From assembly GCA_963969395.1 (NCBI GenBank), contig OZ017801.1:9491611-9555610 (forward strand): a DNA stretch of 64,000 bases, written 5' to 3'. This document shows positions 23,228 to 36,204 of the stretch, piece by piece. The position numbers were made by a program, and so were the translations under genes. The notes under the pieces were generated by a model. The model had not been told where the DNA came from. It searched no databases and worked only from the letters and a program-made list of their open reading frames with translations. This DNA is from Pseudoscleropodium purum (lineage: Eukaryota > Streptophyta > Bryopsida > Hypnales > Brachytheciaceae). The stretch's first letter is position 1; the number at the start of each line of letters is the position of its first letter.

Positions 23228-26200
23228 TTTAACTCCTAAAGTTCCTTGACTGTGTTTAAAAAAAAAGCTCTTTAACTACAATTTCTTGTACAAATACCAA
23301 ATTTTAGAAACAAGACATGTGGGCCTTAGGGAATCACCTACAAAACTATATATTGTATATTTAAAATTTATAGAATAGGTAAAAAATTAGGGAGTCTTTC
23401 ACTACAAGAAATTAGGAAGTATTTTTAAGGTGCATTTTAAGTATACAATTGCTGAAATTCTAAATTTTTTATTGAAAGGCTATGCTAAATGGTAGGAATG
23501 AGTACATTGAAACAATATTTGCTGATCAAACACAAAGTTGTTTTAAAAATTTTGCATTATTGGTTGGAATAGACTTTGGTTGTCACTCTGACTGGATCTA
23601 TGTTGAATTCATGTACAGGACAAGCTCTGTTCACTCTGTGGCCTCTCCAATTCAATTACTTAACCTTCCAACGTCTCGTCGTGCATTTAACAAATCAAAC
23701 TTATTGAAGACCAATTTCTCTTTGTGCATCATTGGTTGTTAAGAAGACGGAAGGTAGTGTGCAAATGTGATTGTAGTTTTATTTTCTTTTTCTAGAAATG
23801 AACAAGTAGTACTGAAGGAAAACATTCTATACTTCTTTGCAATGAAAATGTGTGGCTAGAAGAGGTTGAAGATTTTTGGTCACAATTAGGAAGTGCAGAT
23901 TGAATCTCTGCAAGTGATATCCCAAGATTAGGAATTTTAGAATAAAAGCAGAGTAGGCTTCTGAATTAAAGTATTTTAGAAAGTGGTGGATGTGAAGCCA
24001 CCATGTTACCATGTGTGCTTTTCAATGCTACGATGCTAAATAAGAAATTATCTCTCATATATTTAGGTATTCCTAATTCTAGATTCCAATGGTGTTGCTA
24101 ATTAAAAGTCTAGGAGAATGGGAATAGGTAGAAAGTCATAAAGTGATGAGAATGTGTCGAATTGACGTTCTTCATTTTTTGGAACCATATATAGACTTCT
24201 AAAAATTGACATAGAGGTCCGGAATATAGGAAGTCAATGTATGGCTATGGTTTTTTTTAATGTCGCAAGAATTGACCTTGTTCTCTTAGTCTCTACAAGG
24301 AGGAAGAAGATCATGGATTCGAGGCAATCCAAATCTATAGACATCAGGAAGGTGAAACGAAGCAAAAGGAGGACCCTTGTCGCAGCGCTAGAATAGCAGG
24401 TTTGAGAGATCAATAGCATCAGTCTTCCTATAGTGGGACTGGAAATATTTTGAAGAACTTTGTGGATAAAGAAACGATTTTGAAGGCATCATTGAGGAGT
24501 GCATTCGAGCAACAATCTACAAGTCGTTTTGATGAAGTTAGTCAAAGAAAATTTTCATATGTGGAGGTGTAAGGTGATTTGGTATGCTTTTATATTGAAA
24601 GTCCCTTAAGATACATAAGTTGTCGTTAATCTTTGTTAAACATTTTAGGCAATAATGAATAGTAAGATTTAATTTAGTCGTCATAGCAGAAGGATATATG
24701 TTATTGTTGCATGTCAATATGAATGTCTTTTTGAAAAGGAAAGTGTGCAATAAGAGAGAAAAAACATTACAATGAGAGCAATTAAGTGAAGACAACTAAA
24801 GGATATAGAATGCATTATTTGAGAGTAAGTGCAGTGTTGATATTGAAGTCTAAGTTTGTTTATACAAAACATGTTGTAGGTGTGTACGTATTCATAGTTT
24901 TGGAATGTTACATACTTGTTTGTATAGAATAATGTATTCTTTTATGTTTTCCTATAAAATGTCTAGTTCCCTATCATGAGAGACGAAGTCACTTGGAACA
25001 GGAAGTCCTAGTTGCAAAAAGGGCACACTAATTCTATGGACACAGTTTGGGAAGCTAAGAGAGGTATGATCAAGTTTAGAATTTGAAATTTCAAAACATT
25101 ATGGCTAAGCGTGGTAGAGAATGCAATGGTGACGAACAAGTTTGTCGTTGTCTAGCATGATTGTAATGGAAGAAAGAGTCATGTAATGCTCAGTGCAGGA
25201 CATAATCATGTTTCAGATGCATTCTTTGAGTATGTGTTAATTGGACTGTAGTAAAGAAGTAGTTGATTATTTAAATTGAATAGATTGGCCCTTTAGTGAA
25301 TGGGCCCTTGGAATTGTTGATGTATTGCTAATTTTGTGGGTCGAAGCATTAGATGTTCCTGCACAGTTAGATTTCGTAAGTTGTTTTTGTAAGTCACATT
25401 GATAGAAGGGAATTGCTGGAGAAAGTTATTTAGGAAGCTTTGAGAACTATGATACAATAGCTTGTGAGTGTCCATACATATAAATTTAAGGAAATTGAAC
25501 AAAATATTTTGTGAAATTTAATGTGAACTGCCTCATTGTTTTCTAGCAGGTTTGGGTAGCTTGAAGGAAAATATGAAGCTTGGAAATGAGAATGTCGAAT
25601 TTGAAGTGTAGTCATTTGGGAAATTGTTGAAGAAGAATTTAGAAAGCAACTTTGGTAGTACTAAGAACAAGTTTGATAAGGTCAAGGAAGCTTTTTGATA
25701 AATTCATGACAATCACCCGGAAGAAGGAATTGAGTAAACGGAGGTGAGATTGGATTTTTAGTAGTAAAGTAATATAATTTTTCATTACAATATGAAGTGC
25801 ATGTTATTAAATACTATGTGAGGAGCATGTCTTGGTAAAGGACTAGAAACTAATTAGAATATGCAAAGTTATGTGATTTACCAAAGGAAAAAGGAAGGAA
25901 AGATGAAAATGCAGTGAGCATTTTTGTACTAAGGCTTTTCCGTCTCTATGAAATATTATTGCCACATATCCTTTCAAATTAGAGGCATACATGCTCGTTG
26001 TTGATGTTACAATCTAGCAATACTTATCGTGGTTCATTTGCATGACTATTTTTTGAATGTAATGGACATTCTCAATGAAATTGAAGCTTCACGGAGGAGA
26101 ATGAAGTGTTGTGGTCAGGTCCAGAATAGGCAATATGTAGTCAATTATGACATTCTTTTAATTTGCTTCTAATTTATGATGACATTGAATTTCTTAAGTT

Positions 26201-27600
26201 TTGGAGAATTTTGTTATGTAGAACTTGAATACAATAATGTTCTTAGATGATTTGGTATGACATTAATTATTTAGGGATTGTATGTTGCAAATGGATTGCA
26301 GAGACATTGTACGTATGTTTGTAGTTAACGGTGGAAAAGAGATAGAGGTCGGAAAGGGCATAGTGATGGGATTAGCAAGTTCAAAATTTGGAAGGAAAGT
26401 TATTCCAAACGACTAGAGTAACATTAAATTGACTGCTCACACTTACAGTGGATCTGGAGAAGCTTGTCCTTTTCTTGTAGGGTGGACAAACGTCAAGCAA
26501 TAGACTATAAGGGAAGCCAATGGGAAAACAATAGTATGGCTAAACAATCTTCTGTACAACCTTTTGGAAATATACAGGAATGAGAAAGAAGTATGAAGCT
26601 ACTTGATTTGTTGAAGGACTATATCTGGCAATGAAGATGTGGACATGCAAGCCTTTACTTGAAGCATGGCCAAATATAGAAATGACCTTTGTTGCAGCCT
26701 TTTCAGAAGTGTTGTTCTGTAACTAATATATATATCAGTTGTTGTTGTAGATCTTTAAATATGATTTTGAAGATGGTGTTTACATAGTTGTCCAACAACC
26801 GTCCTTGTTGTGCATGTTTGGAAGCTACATGCGTGCAGTTTCTGAGATGCACACCTTATGTGCATCATGTACCAGAAGTATGCTATTGAAATAAAAATAT
26901 AGTGATATTAAATTAAAAGATCTCAGAAGATTCATGTTTTCTATTATGGAATTCGTTCAAAGTAGTACACGTGCCCTCCATAAAACATGACCTCATAGAC
27001 CTGACCTCCTTCTAAAAACAGAGAATGTGGTATGAATGAATGAATCCAATACTAGAATAGAAATAGATATGTGTCAAAGGAAGGTAAGTCGTCCAAAAAA
27101 AATTACATGAAGCCATAGTAAATATAGAGAGTAGGCAGTTTTCATGAAAACGCACCTTGTCTTTTAAGCAATACTAAAAGTCACACAATATTCTACTGAA
27201 AATCAAGAAACAATCATTAAGGAAAAAATATTAATGCAAGTCTTAGACATAAGTTATTTAGGAATTTCTACTTAATATACAAGACTTTTAAATATGCATT
27301 TCCTTACTAAAAAATGTGCTTAATACACCCCCATCTCTTGTAGTGTTTTTAAATTAAAGAGTTAGAGTATCACCAAAGTGTTGGGACATTCACTCAAAAT
27401 AGCTAGAACATTGAATTAAAAAATACTCAATTCAACTCAATTTCCACAATAATCTAGACAAATCAAAGCCTTCAATTAACTAGTTCAGAATTACTACGTT
27501 CATTGACATGATGCACTCTTTAGTTTTCAAAGTAAATCTATGCAATTGAGTGAAGATACAATAGGGTAGCGCTATTGAGTTTATAAACTAGGATATAGCC
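23228..27600. other. AT-rich decayed DNA, no gene recognised
   Basis: About 4.4 kb with stops in all frames at high density. Isolated stretches (for example 23482-23742 and 24240-24560) look like remnants of coding DNA but match nothing I recognise. There is no RNA gene. The first bases carry a single TTAACTCCTAAAG end motif without a visible partner. Confidence 0.45.
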
Positions 27601-27659
27601 TTGCCAAAATATGGCATTGAATGTGAGCGACAACACATGAGAGTAAACCAAATACAAAG

Positions 27660-28730
27660 TGAAGCTACAAATCTGTAGGGTGAATCCTTGGAAGGAGACT
27701 TGGGTTCACTTCTGCAATGCTTGTTTTTATGGAATTCATCCTTAGACATGGGTTTTGCCTCATCACAACTCCCTCCTTCAACATTTTCTCCAAGGCCTTG
27801 ATTGTCTTATCTAGATCTATACTTGCAACTTTTACATTTGAATTATAAATAAACAAGTTAGGACAACAAACACTCCATCATCACACATGTGAGATCTTAA
27901 TTGAGTTTGTACTACATTGCATGTAGTAAAATCATCAAAACCTATATAACTGCATCCTACATTCAAATCCTTAATTTGCAATTGAATCTCAAAGAAACAT
28001 AGTGTCTAATAGTGTAGCAATGTCATTGTATAAGATATTCATGTCCCACCTTTTATTAGATTGATCATGCGACCTTCAGTTGGAACAAACTTATGAACAA
28101 AATTAGCAATTATAACTACAATTTTGACATGTGTTTTACTCTTAGCTCCAACTTTAGTAGAAACATGTGCCTCTCCAATTGATTCCACATGGTCTAAAAA
28201 ATAGACATCAAGTACGTTCTTATAATCAAACCTATGGCCCTGGATTTTCCCAACGAATGTATTGCCTACAAACCAAACACCTTAGTCTTCTTTAATTGCA
28301 AACACTTATTCTAGACATCCAAATTAAAAATTAAAAAATTGATTTTCATCAACAATGGGATAATATAGCCAAAACAAGTGAGAACTAGACAACACAAAAT
28401 TACAAGCATCATATGGATAAGAGAAAAAATGGAAAAGGAAAGCACTTGTACCAAGTTCTTCTTGTCGTTGTTGAAACAAGGAAAGATTGTTCAAAAGATC
28501 AACTTTTTCAAGTTTTGAGCTTCATTCTATTTCATCTAAAAAATCAAATGTTGGATTGCCTTTGCCTTCAAGCTGGAATCTATTAACAAGCTTGTGTTCA
28601 ACTTTTGAATTAGCTAAAGTGGTCATGTCCACAAGATCTTCATCTTCTCCTAGACCAACTTCATCATCATTGCTACTATCCCCACTACTATTAGAGGAGA
28701 GGCAATATTTGCAGCTAGACCATTTTCATG
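27660..28730 (-). pseudogene. Decayed minus-strand coding fragments, family unknown
   Basis: Read on the minus strand, about 28700-28440 gives a protein-like stretch (acidic SNDDEVGLGEDEDLVDM, then LVNRFQLEGKGNPTFDFLDE) interrupted by a TGA. About 27856-27665 gives a 60-residue Lys-rich frame (TIKALEKMLKEGVVMRQNP). The composition is more protein-like than its surroundings, but there is no diagnostic motif and the pieces lie in different frames. An old retroelement gag or a dead host gene are both possible. Confidence 0.25.
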
Positions 28731-31346
28731 ATGTAAAGGTAAAGATGATATTAGGAAAATTGAAGTAGAATCCTTTGTTGATCTAAAAATATCGTCTTGA
28801 AATGCAAACGAGTTGGAATTTGGACCAAACATATTGTCTAATTTACTAATGCATCACAAATCACTCTAGTCAAATTTAGAATAAAATATGGACAAAAGAA
28901 AGTCCTAGTCCCTATTACAAACATAAGCTATACATTAACTTAATGCTAGTTTCAAGAGCTTATTACTTACCAAGACTAAGTGGCTTGCCATCGACCAATT
29001 CTATTTCTACGAAAACAATTTGGCCATTGGTTGTGGTTCCATATCCTACTAATAGAGGCACAAATTGCCCCCAATACTCTTGTAGCTTTAGATAGGCATC
29101 CACCTCATTTAGTAGGGCTTATATAAGCATGTCTAGACATAGAGAGTAGGATCAGAAGTTAGTAAGGTGTCGCAAACTACACATGCATTTCAACACAAAA
29201 TGCCCCACATTGTGTCTAGCAAAGACTTGCTACAAAACCAGTCGCTGCTAGGACCACTCCAAGTCATCCCGACTGAGATCAAGCAGTAGTGAACTTTTAA
29301 ACAGGCATGCAACAATTCTACGACACAATTCTAGCTCACCTTTGCATGTTCCAAATTGCGAGGTGCTAACTTCAATGCAACGCAGCAATTGTTCAAAGTG
29401 CCACCAACCACACAGCCGCTCCATCCCCAATTGTTGATGGGGTAGTTGTCAAGGTGCAGGTCCAATGTAGGAATCTCCTGCAATTGGTTATGCCTTGTAT
29501 TTGAGCTTGTCCTTTGAGTCTTGTACATAAACTTGCCATCATTCTATTGTTTGTCCTCTTGTATGTATCCAAAAAAACCATGCCAATCCTTGAGTAGCTG
29601 GCTAAACAGGCTACCTAATTGGAGACATTTTGTTGCCATTAGTTTGGTCTTTTTCCAATTTGTAGTTTTTGTCCTTGTGTTCATCATCTTTAGAGTTGCC
29701 ACTAGAACTAGTGCAAGGAGAAGGCTCCTAGTTCCAAGGACGCTCACCTTTCCTAGGTGTAACATCAAATTCACCACAAGCGTCAACAACAAAATTGATC
29801 AAATAAGTAATTGCAGTAAGCAAAGGTTGTTGCCATTCATCCCATTTGAAATCCATTGAGATGGAGAGGCAGCTGATATGATCTTTTTCAATTAGATACC
29901 AATTCTAAATATTAGTAAGAATGCCGTACCCAACCTTAGCCCTGCAACTCAATTGCAAAGAAAGAAAAATGAGGACCCCTTCAAATTGTATTCATCAGCT
30001 TCTCATCTGAAGACCAATTTGGTTTGAAACACATCCATGTGAATACCAAGATTTGAAATAACTAAGCACTTTGGACCTCAAGAACATTTGCTTTCTCAAT
30101 ATCTTGCAAGAAGTCTTCAAAATTTCAATACCAAAAATAAAAAAATCCACCAACAGAAGCAAAAAGTGAAGAGAAAAATGGGGTGCCTGGCGAGCCTTTT
30201 GATTATTGAACATAAACCATGGGGTGCGCTAAAAAGAACAAAAAATCATGATGGAATAACAAAGAAGTGTGGGCAAAAGCAAAGACTCACTCAACCTGAG
30301 TGACAAATAAAACTACATTCAAGCATTGTGGACGCTTGATTACCCACCCTTGGTAAGGAAGCAAACATGACCAGTTTTTTTAGCTTTTATCTACTTTTGA
30401 TTTAATGGGGTGTTGTGAGCGCGGTCCACTATGCCTTCCAAGAAATGGATCTTGCTAATGTTTTCTAGTTTTGTAGATGGGCAAAAGAAGTACCTAAAGA
30501 CGCTAGTGATGTAACGTTCAATTATAGTCAATTATCAAATTATTGTGTTTCCACGATGGGTCCTACAATACTAAAGGCCTACCTATGCAATTTTTTAGGT
30601 TGTATCCTCTAAGTTTTAACTCTATGTGCAATTACATTTCACTCCTAATTTACTTCAGGGTTAAGGCTCTTAACTCTACTACCTATTTCCTATATGATTC
30701 TAACTTCTAATTTGTGTTAACTCCTTACTTGATAGTTTGGTTAAAATGACCAATGCTAACTTAGTGTCTTACTTTGCTACTATCGAGGTTTGACATGGTT
30801 TTGTCTATGTCCGTGTAGGCCTCTTCTAGATCCATGGGACCGCTTTGCTAAATGTTAGTTGCTCCCTTGAGTTGGTTCCATGTTCACCACTTAATTGAGG
30901 GAGGGAGGGAGGTTCACCCTTGTCTTTCGCCTTCTTTCTTTTCTTTTTTCTTTTCTTTCCTACTTCGTTCTTCTACATTAACACTATTCCACTTAATGTT
31001 TTAATGGTGGTCTTATGCATTATTGCTTCAACTTACGAGGCTCCTTAATGCTTACTTCCGATCTTATAAAGTCTTACATTCATCACACTAATCTTAATTC
31101 TAATGGTCACCATAAGAACCCCATAGATTTCCTACCTACTCTAGTTGCTAGTTCATTATTCTCCTTCCTCATTCTTACTTCATCTCCTCTTCTTCTAATC
31201 TTCCTCCATTGTTTATGGTAGACTTGGTAGAAGAAGAGACATGAAGGCAATTGGTTGTCTGCAGGTACAAGGAGGTGCCCTCTTCTTCCTCCCTTCTTCT
31301 TTATTTTATTTGCTTATTTTTATTTAGGCCTTCCCCCTTTTTTTGG
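28731..31346. other. Gene-poor region with scattered remnants
   Basis: There are no intact frames. 29.2-29.85 kb has less AT-rich, possibly once-coding sequence on the minus strand. A GGGAGGGAGGGAGG tract lies at about 30899-30912 (possible G-quadruplex), followed at 30930-30960 by a CT-rich run. The right part may belong to the 3' portion of the neighbouring Copia element, but no LTR could be delimited. Confidence 0.4.
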
Positions 31347-31559
31347 ATTGGGCTCTTCCCTAGGACTGGACTCCTAGTGAGTTGGGCTCTTCGATGTTGG
31401 ACACACCTGTTTTGGCTCCTATAAGTTCAGTTCTTCAAGATTAGATACATATACCTTGGGCTTCCACGAGCTAGGCTCTTTAATGTTGGACACACCTGCT
31501 CAGGCTCTCACAAGTTGGGCTCTTCAACGCTCGACACATCTATCTTGGGCTTCGAATAA
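31347..31559. repeat. Tandem repeat of 44-46 bp units
   Basis: Units start at 31381, 31425, 31470 and 31514, with a degenerate partial unit before them. Each contains variants of 'gttgggctcttc.atgttgg' and 'acacacctg.tt.ggct'. Variation between units is about 20-30 percent. The array lies directly downstream (in element orientation) of the Copia polyprotein relic and may be part of its 3' untranslated region. Confidence 0.7.
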
Positions 31560-31578
31560 GCTTGGTCCAAATATATGA

Positions 31579-34500
31579 CTAGGGTTCCCGGGTATGTGAT
31601 TCCTCTACTCGTTCACAAATGAAATGGTGTTGTACATCAATGTGCTTCGTATGAGAGTGGTGGGTGGGATTCTTGGCCAAAACAATGGCCCCTTGATTGT
31701 CATACAAGATTTGTGAGCTCCCTTCTTGGATAAGGCCAATATCAACCAAGAGTTGCCTTAGCCAAATGGCCTCTTTTATGCATTGGCTCATGGCCATGTA
31801 CTCTGCCTTCGTTGTAGAAAGAGCTATGGTGGGCTGTTTCTTTGAATTCCATGAAATGGCACCCCTCCCAAGCATAAACACGTAACCGGTGGTGGATCTC
31901 CTATCCTCCTCATCACCAACCCAATCCGCATCACAAAAGCTATGCAAGGTCACATGGGCACCTCCAAGTTGCAACTTCAATCCAAGTATGCTTTGAAGGA
32001 ACCTCATCACCCTTTTGACTGATGTCCAATGCTTTGGGCCATACTTAGACATGTGTTGACTCACAAAATTCACTGGAAATGCCAAATCAGCCCTTGTGGC
32101 TACTATGGCATACATCAAACAACTCACCGTTGCCTTGTAAGGCACACCTTGCATTTCAATCCTCACTTCTTCAAATTCTTCATCGGCGAGCTTGGGCAAC
32201 TTCACATGAGTATCAAGTGGTGTACCTATGGCTTTGTAGTTTGCACTCCTCTATGTTGAAGCACTTGAGAATTTCTTCAAGGTACTTGTGTTGGCTCATG
32301 GTCATGCTGTGGGTAGCCCTATCCTTTTTGAACTCCATTCCAAAGCAATAGTTCAGCTCTCCTAGATCACTCATCTCATACTCCTTCTTGAGCATAGCCT
32401 TCACTTCAAGCATCTTGGTTATGCTACTTGTAAGGAGGATGAGATCATCTACATATAGGATCACAATCACCAAATGCTCACAACTTTGCATAGTGTACAA
32501 AGATTGATCAGTGTGACCTCTTTGGAAGCCCTTCTTCACAATATGGCATCAATATCTCGATACCATGCTCTCCCCGATTGCTTCAACCCGGTGAGTGCCT
32601 TCTTCAACTTGCACTTGAGATGCTCTTGGCCTTCTTGCACAAAGCCTTGGGGGCTAATCCATGTAGATGACCTCCTCCAGCTTGGGGTTGAGAAAAGTTA
32701 TCTTTACATCCATTTGGTGCTTCTCCAAGTTTATAGTTGCCCCAAGAGTTACAATGCAATGAATGGTGCTAAACTTAGCAACAGGGCAAATGTCTCATTG
32801 AAGTCCATCCCTTCCACTTGGGAAAAACCCTTAGCAACTAGCCTTGCCTTGTACCTCACAATGTGACCCAAAGCATCATTTTTGGTCAAGAAAACCCACT
32901 TACAACCTACACTTGATCTCTTGGAAGGAAGGGGTGCAAGTTTCCATGTCCCTTTGGCAATGAAGGCCTTGTATTCCTTTTGCATGGCCAACTCCTACTT
33001 GCTTGCATCTTTGCAATACAACAACTCTCCAAGTATGAATGGATCTCCAAAGAAAGCCACATTGACTTGTTTTTCATATTGTAGGGGAAGAATGTGATTC
33101 ATCCACCAATCTCTAAGGGGCTTGCGGTTCCTTGTTGGATAATATGGTTCTTTCGTGGACTGATCTTGCTCTTCCAAAGGCTGATCTTGTTCTTCCAAGG
33201 GTTGATCATGCTCTTGCTCCCTCGGTAAAGTGCTTGGAGAAGGGGCTACTAATCTCTTCACTTGGGGTGCGGACACCTTCTTCTTGGGCTCCATGAAGTC
33301 TTCATCTTCTATTCCTTGCTCTTAATCTTCATCTTCTTCATCTTCTATGTGCACTCTTAGAGTTGTGTCTACCTTTTGGGCTGGTCCTCTACTTCTCTTA
33401 CTTGGGCTCATCTCCAAAAACTTGGGATCAACTCCTCCATCCTCCAAGAAGGTCACATCACGACACTTCATGATGGCCTTGCTCTCCACATACATTAGCC
33501 TATAAGCCTTGGTTCCCTTACAATAACAAAAAAAAGACACTTGATGCCTTTGGCATCCAGCTTGGTCCTCCTGGCACTTGGGACCAATACATAGACAATG
33601 CATCCAAAGGTGTACATGTGAGACACGTTGGGCCTAGTTCCACTCCAAGCTTCTTGAGGTGCTTTGCTTGTCAAGGCTTGGGTAGGGCACCGGTTTCTTG
33701 TATAAACCGCATTGGACACCACCTCTTCTCAAAGCTCAAGTTTGAGACCTTGGGCATGAATCATGGCCCTTGCCATCTCCACAATGGTGCGATTGGCATG
33801 CTCCACTATGCCGTTTTGTTGAGGAGTGTAAGGTATTGAAGTATGGTGCTCAATGCCATGGACCTTCAAGTACTCTTCAAAGGCCTGGGACACATACTTC
33901 CCTCCATTATCTGACCATAGCACCTTCACATTGCGCTTAGATTGGGCCTCCACAAGGGCCTTCCAAGTTTCAAAACGCCCAAACACCTCACTCTTGCACT
34001 TCAGCATATACACCTAGATCTTGCAAGAGAAATCATCAATGAAGGTCAAAAAATACCTTGCTCCTCCTAAGGATGTGGTCTTCATCAGCCTACATACATC
34101 CAAATGCACAAGCTCCAATGGCTTGGTGGCTCGGGTTGTCCCATCCTTAGAGAAGGGTTGCTTTGTTTGTTTGCCTTTAATGTACCCCTTGCACACCATA
34201 GAACTCCAATCATGCTTGCAAGATGAGAGGTTCAGTTCCTTTATAATGTATTGGAGGCTCTTCATGCTCTTTACATTCAAGTGCCCAAGCCTCCTATGCC
34301 AAAGCTCTATAAGGTCTACATAAGCTGATCTTTGGGCAACACAAGCTAAGGAAGTGTCATTCACCTTGGTGAAATGAAAGTGGTACAAGTTGTCCTCAAG
34401 AGGGGCTAATGCAATCAAAACTCCACTTGGTGCCTTCACAACACACCCCACCATATTGAAATGCACTTTCAAACCTCCCAAAGACAATTTGTTCACCGAA

Positions 34501-35527
34501 AGTAAGTCGACATGCAACTTAGGTACATGGAGTGCCTCTTGGATTTGGATCCTCTTGGTCTCCCCTTTACTTGCACCTCCACAAGGATCTCTCCCATGCC
34601 AAGGGCCTCCACCATGCCATTGTCTCCCAAATAAATCTTCTTTTCTGAAATGGGTTGATAGGTGTAGAAGAAATCTTGATGGCTAGTCATATGTTGAGTG
34701 GCCCCCAAGTCCACAATCCAAGTAAACATGTTGGCCTTCTCCCCTCCTCCATGGGTGGCAAAGGCAAACTCCTCCTCTTCCTCCTCTTCTTTAAAAGCTT
34801 GGTGTGCACTCTCCTTGTCTTTGGCTTGGCCATTCTTGCAATGCTTAGCAATGTGGTCTAGTTTGTTACACTTGAAGCACGTCCTTGTCTCTTTGAACGC
34901 CTTGGTCTTGCCTCTTTTGCCATGTCTTGAGACAAGGATTGATTCCTCCCCTTGAGACTCATTTTCCTTGTGCTTGGTCACCTCATGCATCAAGCAGGCG
35001 GTGACAAACTCTATGGTCAGCTCCTTAGTAGACCTTGTCTCCAATGCAGTGATGAGGAATTCATAAGATGGTGGCAAGCTTTCCAACAAGGTCATCACCA
35101 CATTTCCATCCATCACAGGCACCTCCAAACAAGCTAGCTCATCCGCAAGAGCCTTGATCTTGTTGACGTGATTCAATATGTCGTCCTCCTCTTGCATTTT
35201 GCTAATGAAGAACTTGCGTCGAAAAAAGAGGATGTTGGAGAGGCTCTTCATCTCATGGATGTTGCAAAGGGTGATCTATACTTGGGCTAGTCCCTTACAA
35301 TGTCGAATGTGTACAATTTGTCGGTCTACAAGGTTGATGGCAATGAGAGCAAAGGCCTTCTTGGTCTTTGAATCAGCATCTTCATTTGGAAGCTCTTCAC
35401 TCCCATCCACCACCTCCTACAAGTCCTTTTCCGCAAGGATCATCTCCATTTTGAACTTTCACATGCCAAAATTCTCTTCATTGAACTTGTCAATGATGCG
35501 CACGCCTTCTCCTCCACTTGATGCCAT
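31579..35527 (-). pseudogene. Ty1/Copia retrotransposon polyprotein, inactivated
   Basis: Minus-strand domains follow the Copia order Gag-protease-integrase-RT-RNase H, at a normal full length of about 3.95 kb. Gag starts at ATG 35527 and has a zinc knuckle CFKCNKLDHIAKHC (near 34880). The protease site reads DLGATQHM, with Leu where Ser or Thr is expected. Integrase has the HRRLGH zinc-binding region, a core DDFS, SDNGGKY and QQNGIVEHANRT (about 34410-33740). RT has GCKWVFLTKNDALGHIVRYK (about 32900) and YVDDLILLTSS (about 32450). RNase H has CDADWVGDEEDRRSTTGY and STTKAEYMA (about 32000-31790). At least three frame changes and several in-frame stops break it; in gag and at the integrase and RT borders the stops sit where Trp is conserved (TGG to TAG or TGA). 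It cannot be autonomous. Confidence 0.93.
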
Positions 35528-36204
35528 GGTGAAGTACCTCCTACTTATTGGCAACAACCAAAGTGTCTCGTAGAATTGACAAACTCAATTCAGCCTGTGG
35601 GAGCACGAAAACTCAAACAGGATAAGTTAGTCTAGAATTAGGATTAGATAGACTTGCAAATTTCATTTTTTTTGGTAACCTTTAGAGATTTCCACTACAC
35701 TATGACTATAATAGAAATAGTTAGTTTTTGGGTTGCTAAAACTATTAATAATGTTATAGAAACAAATCCGATATAGATCCGGGATTTAGAAAAGTATCGG
35801 ATTCCCCAAACCTACGTTCTAGACTTCCAGCCTAAGAAACTAAAAGACCGTTATGGGAACGATCATCTACCTATTCTCCACCGGGAACTGTCAATCATGT
35901 GTCGGGTACTTAAACCCACCACCACTTCTCTTTCTCTCCCTCTTTGCTTAATGAACGTATAGTTGAGAGAAAAAATAGTGAGATAGCAACCGAAATAGGA
36001 AGGGGACGAAAGGATTAGTATTGGATTAGTTTTATTAGTTGTCGGTGATTCATGGTAGCAGCTATCGACCTGGCTGCACGAAAGTCTAGAATTGTAGCTT
36101 GGATGGTTTGTTTGGTTATCCCTTTTGATCCGAGTCACTGAGCGCAGTTAGAGGAGGACCTCATGTGTATCGGGTGTGTCGGATTGTTAGATAGGCTATA
36201 GAGC
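35528..36204. other. Flank of the Copia relic, no gene and no LTR identified
   Basis: This is where the Copia 5' LTR and primer-binding site would be expected. I could not find a TG...CA-bounded block matching the other side of the element, nor a standard initiator-tRNA primer site. The right part (from about 35.8 kb) carries CCGGAT-rich sequence resembling that around the next pseudogene. Confidence 0.35.
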
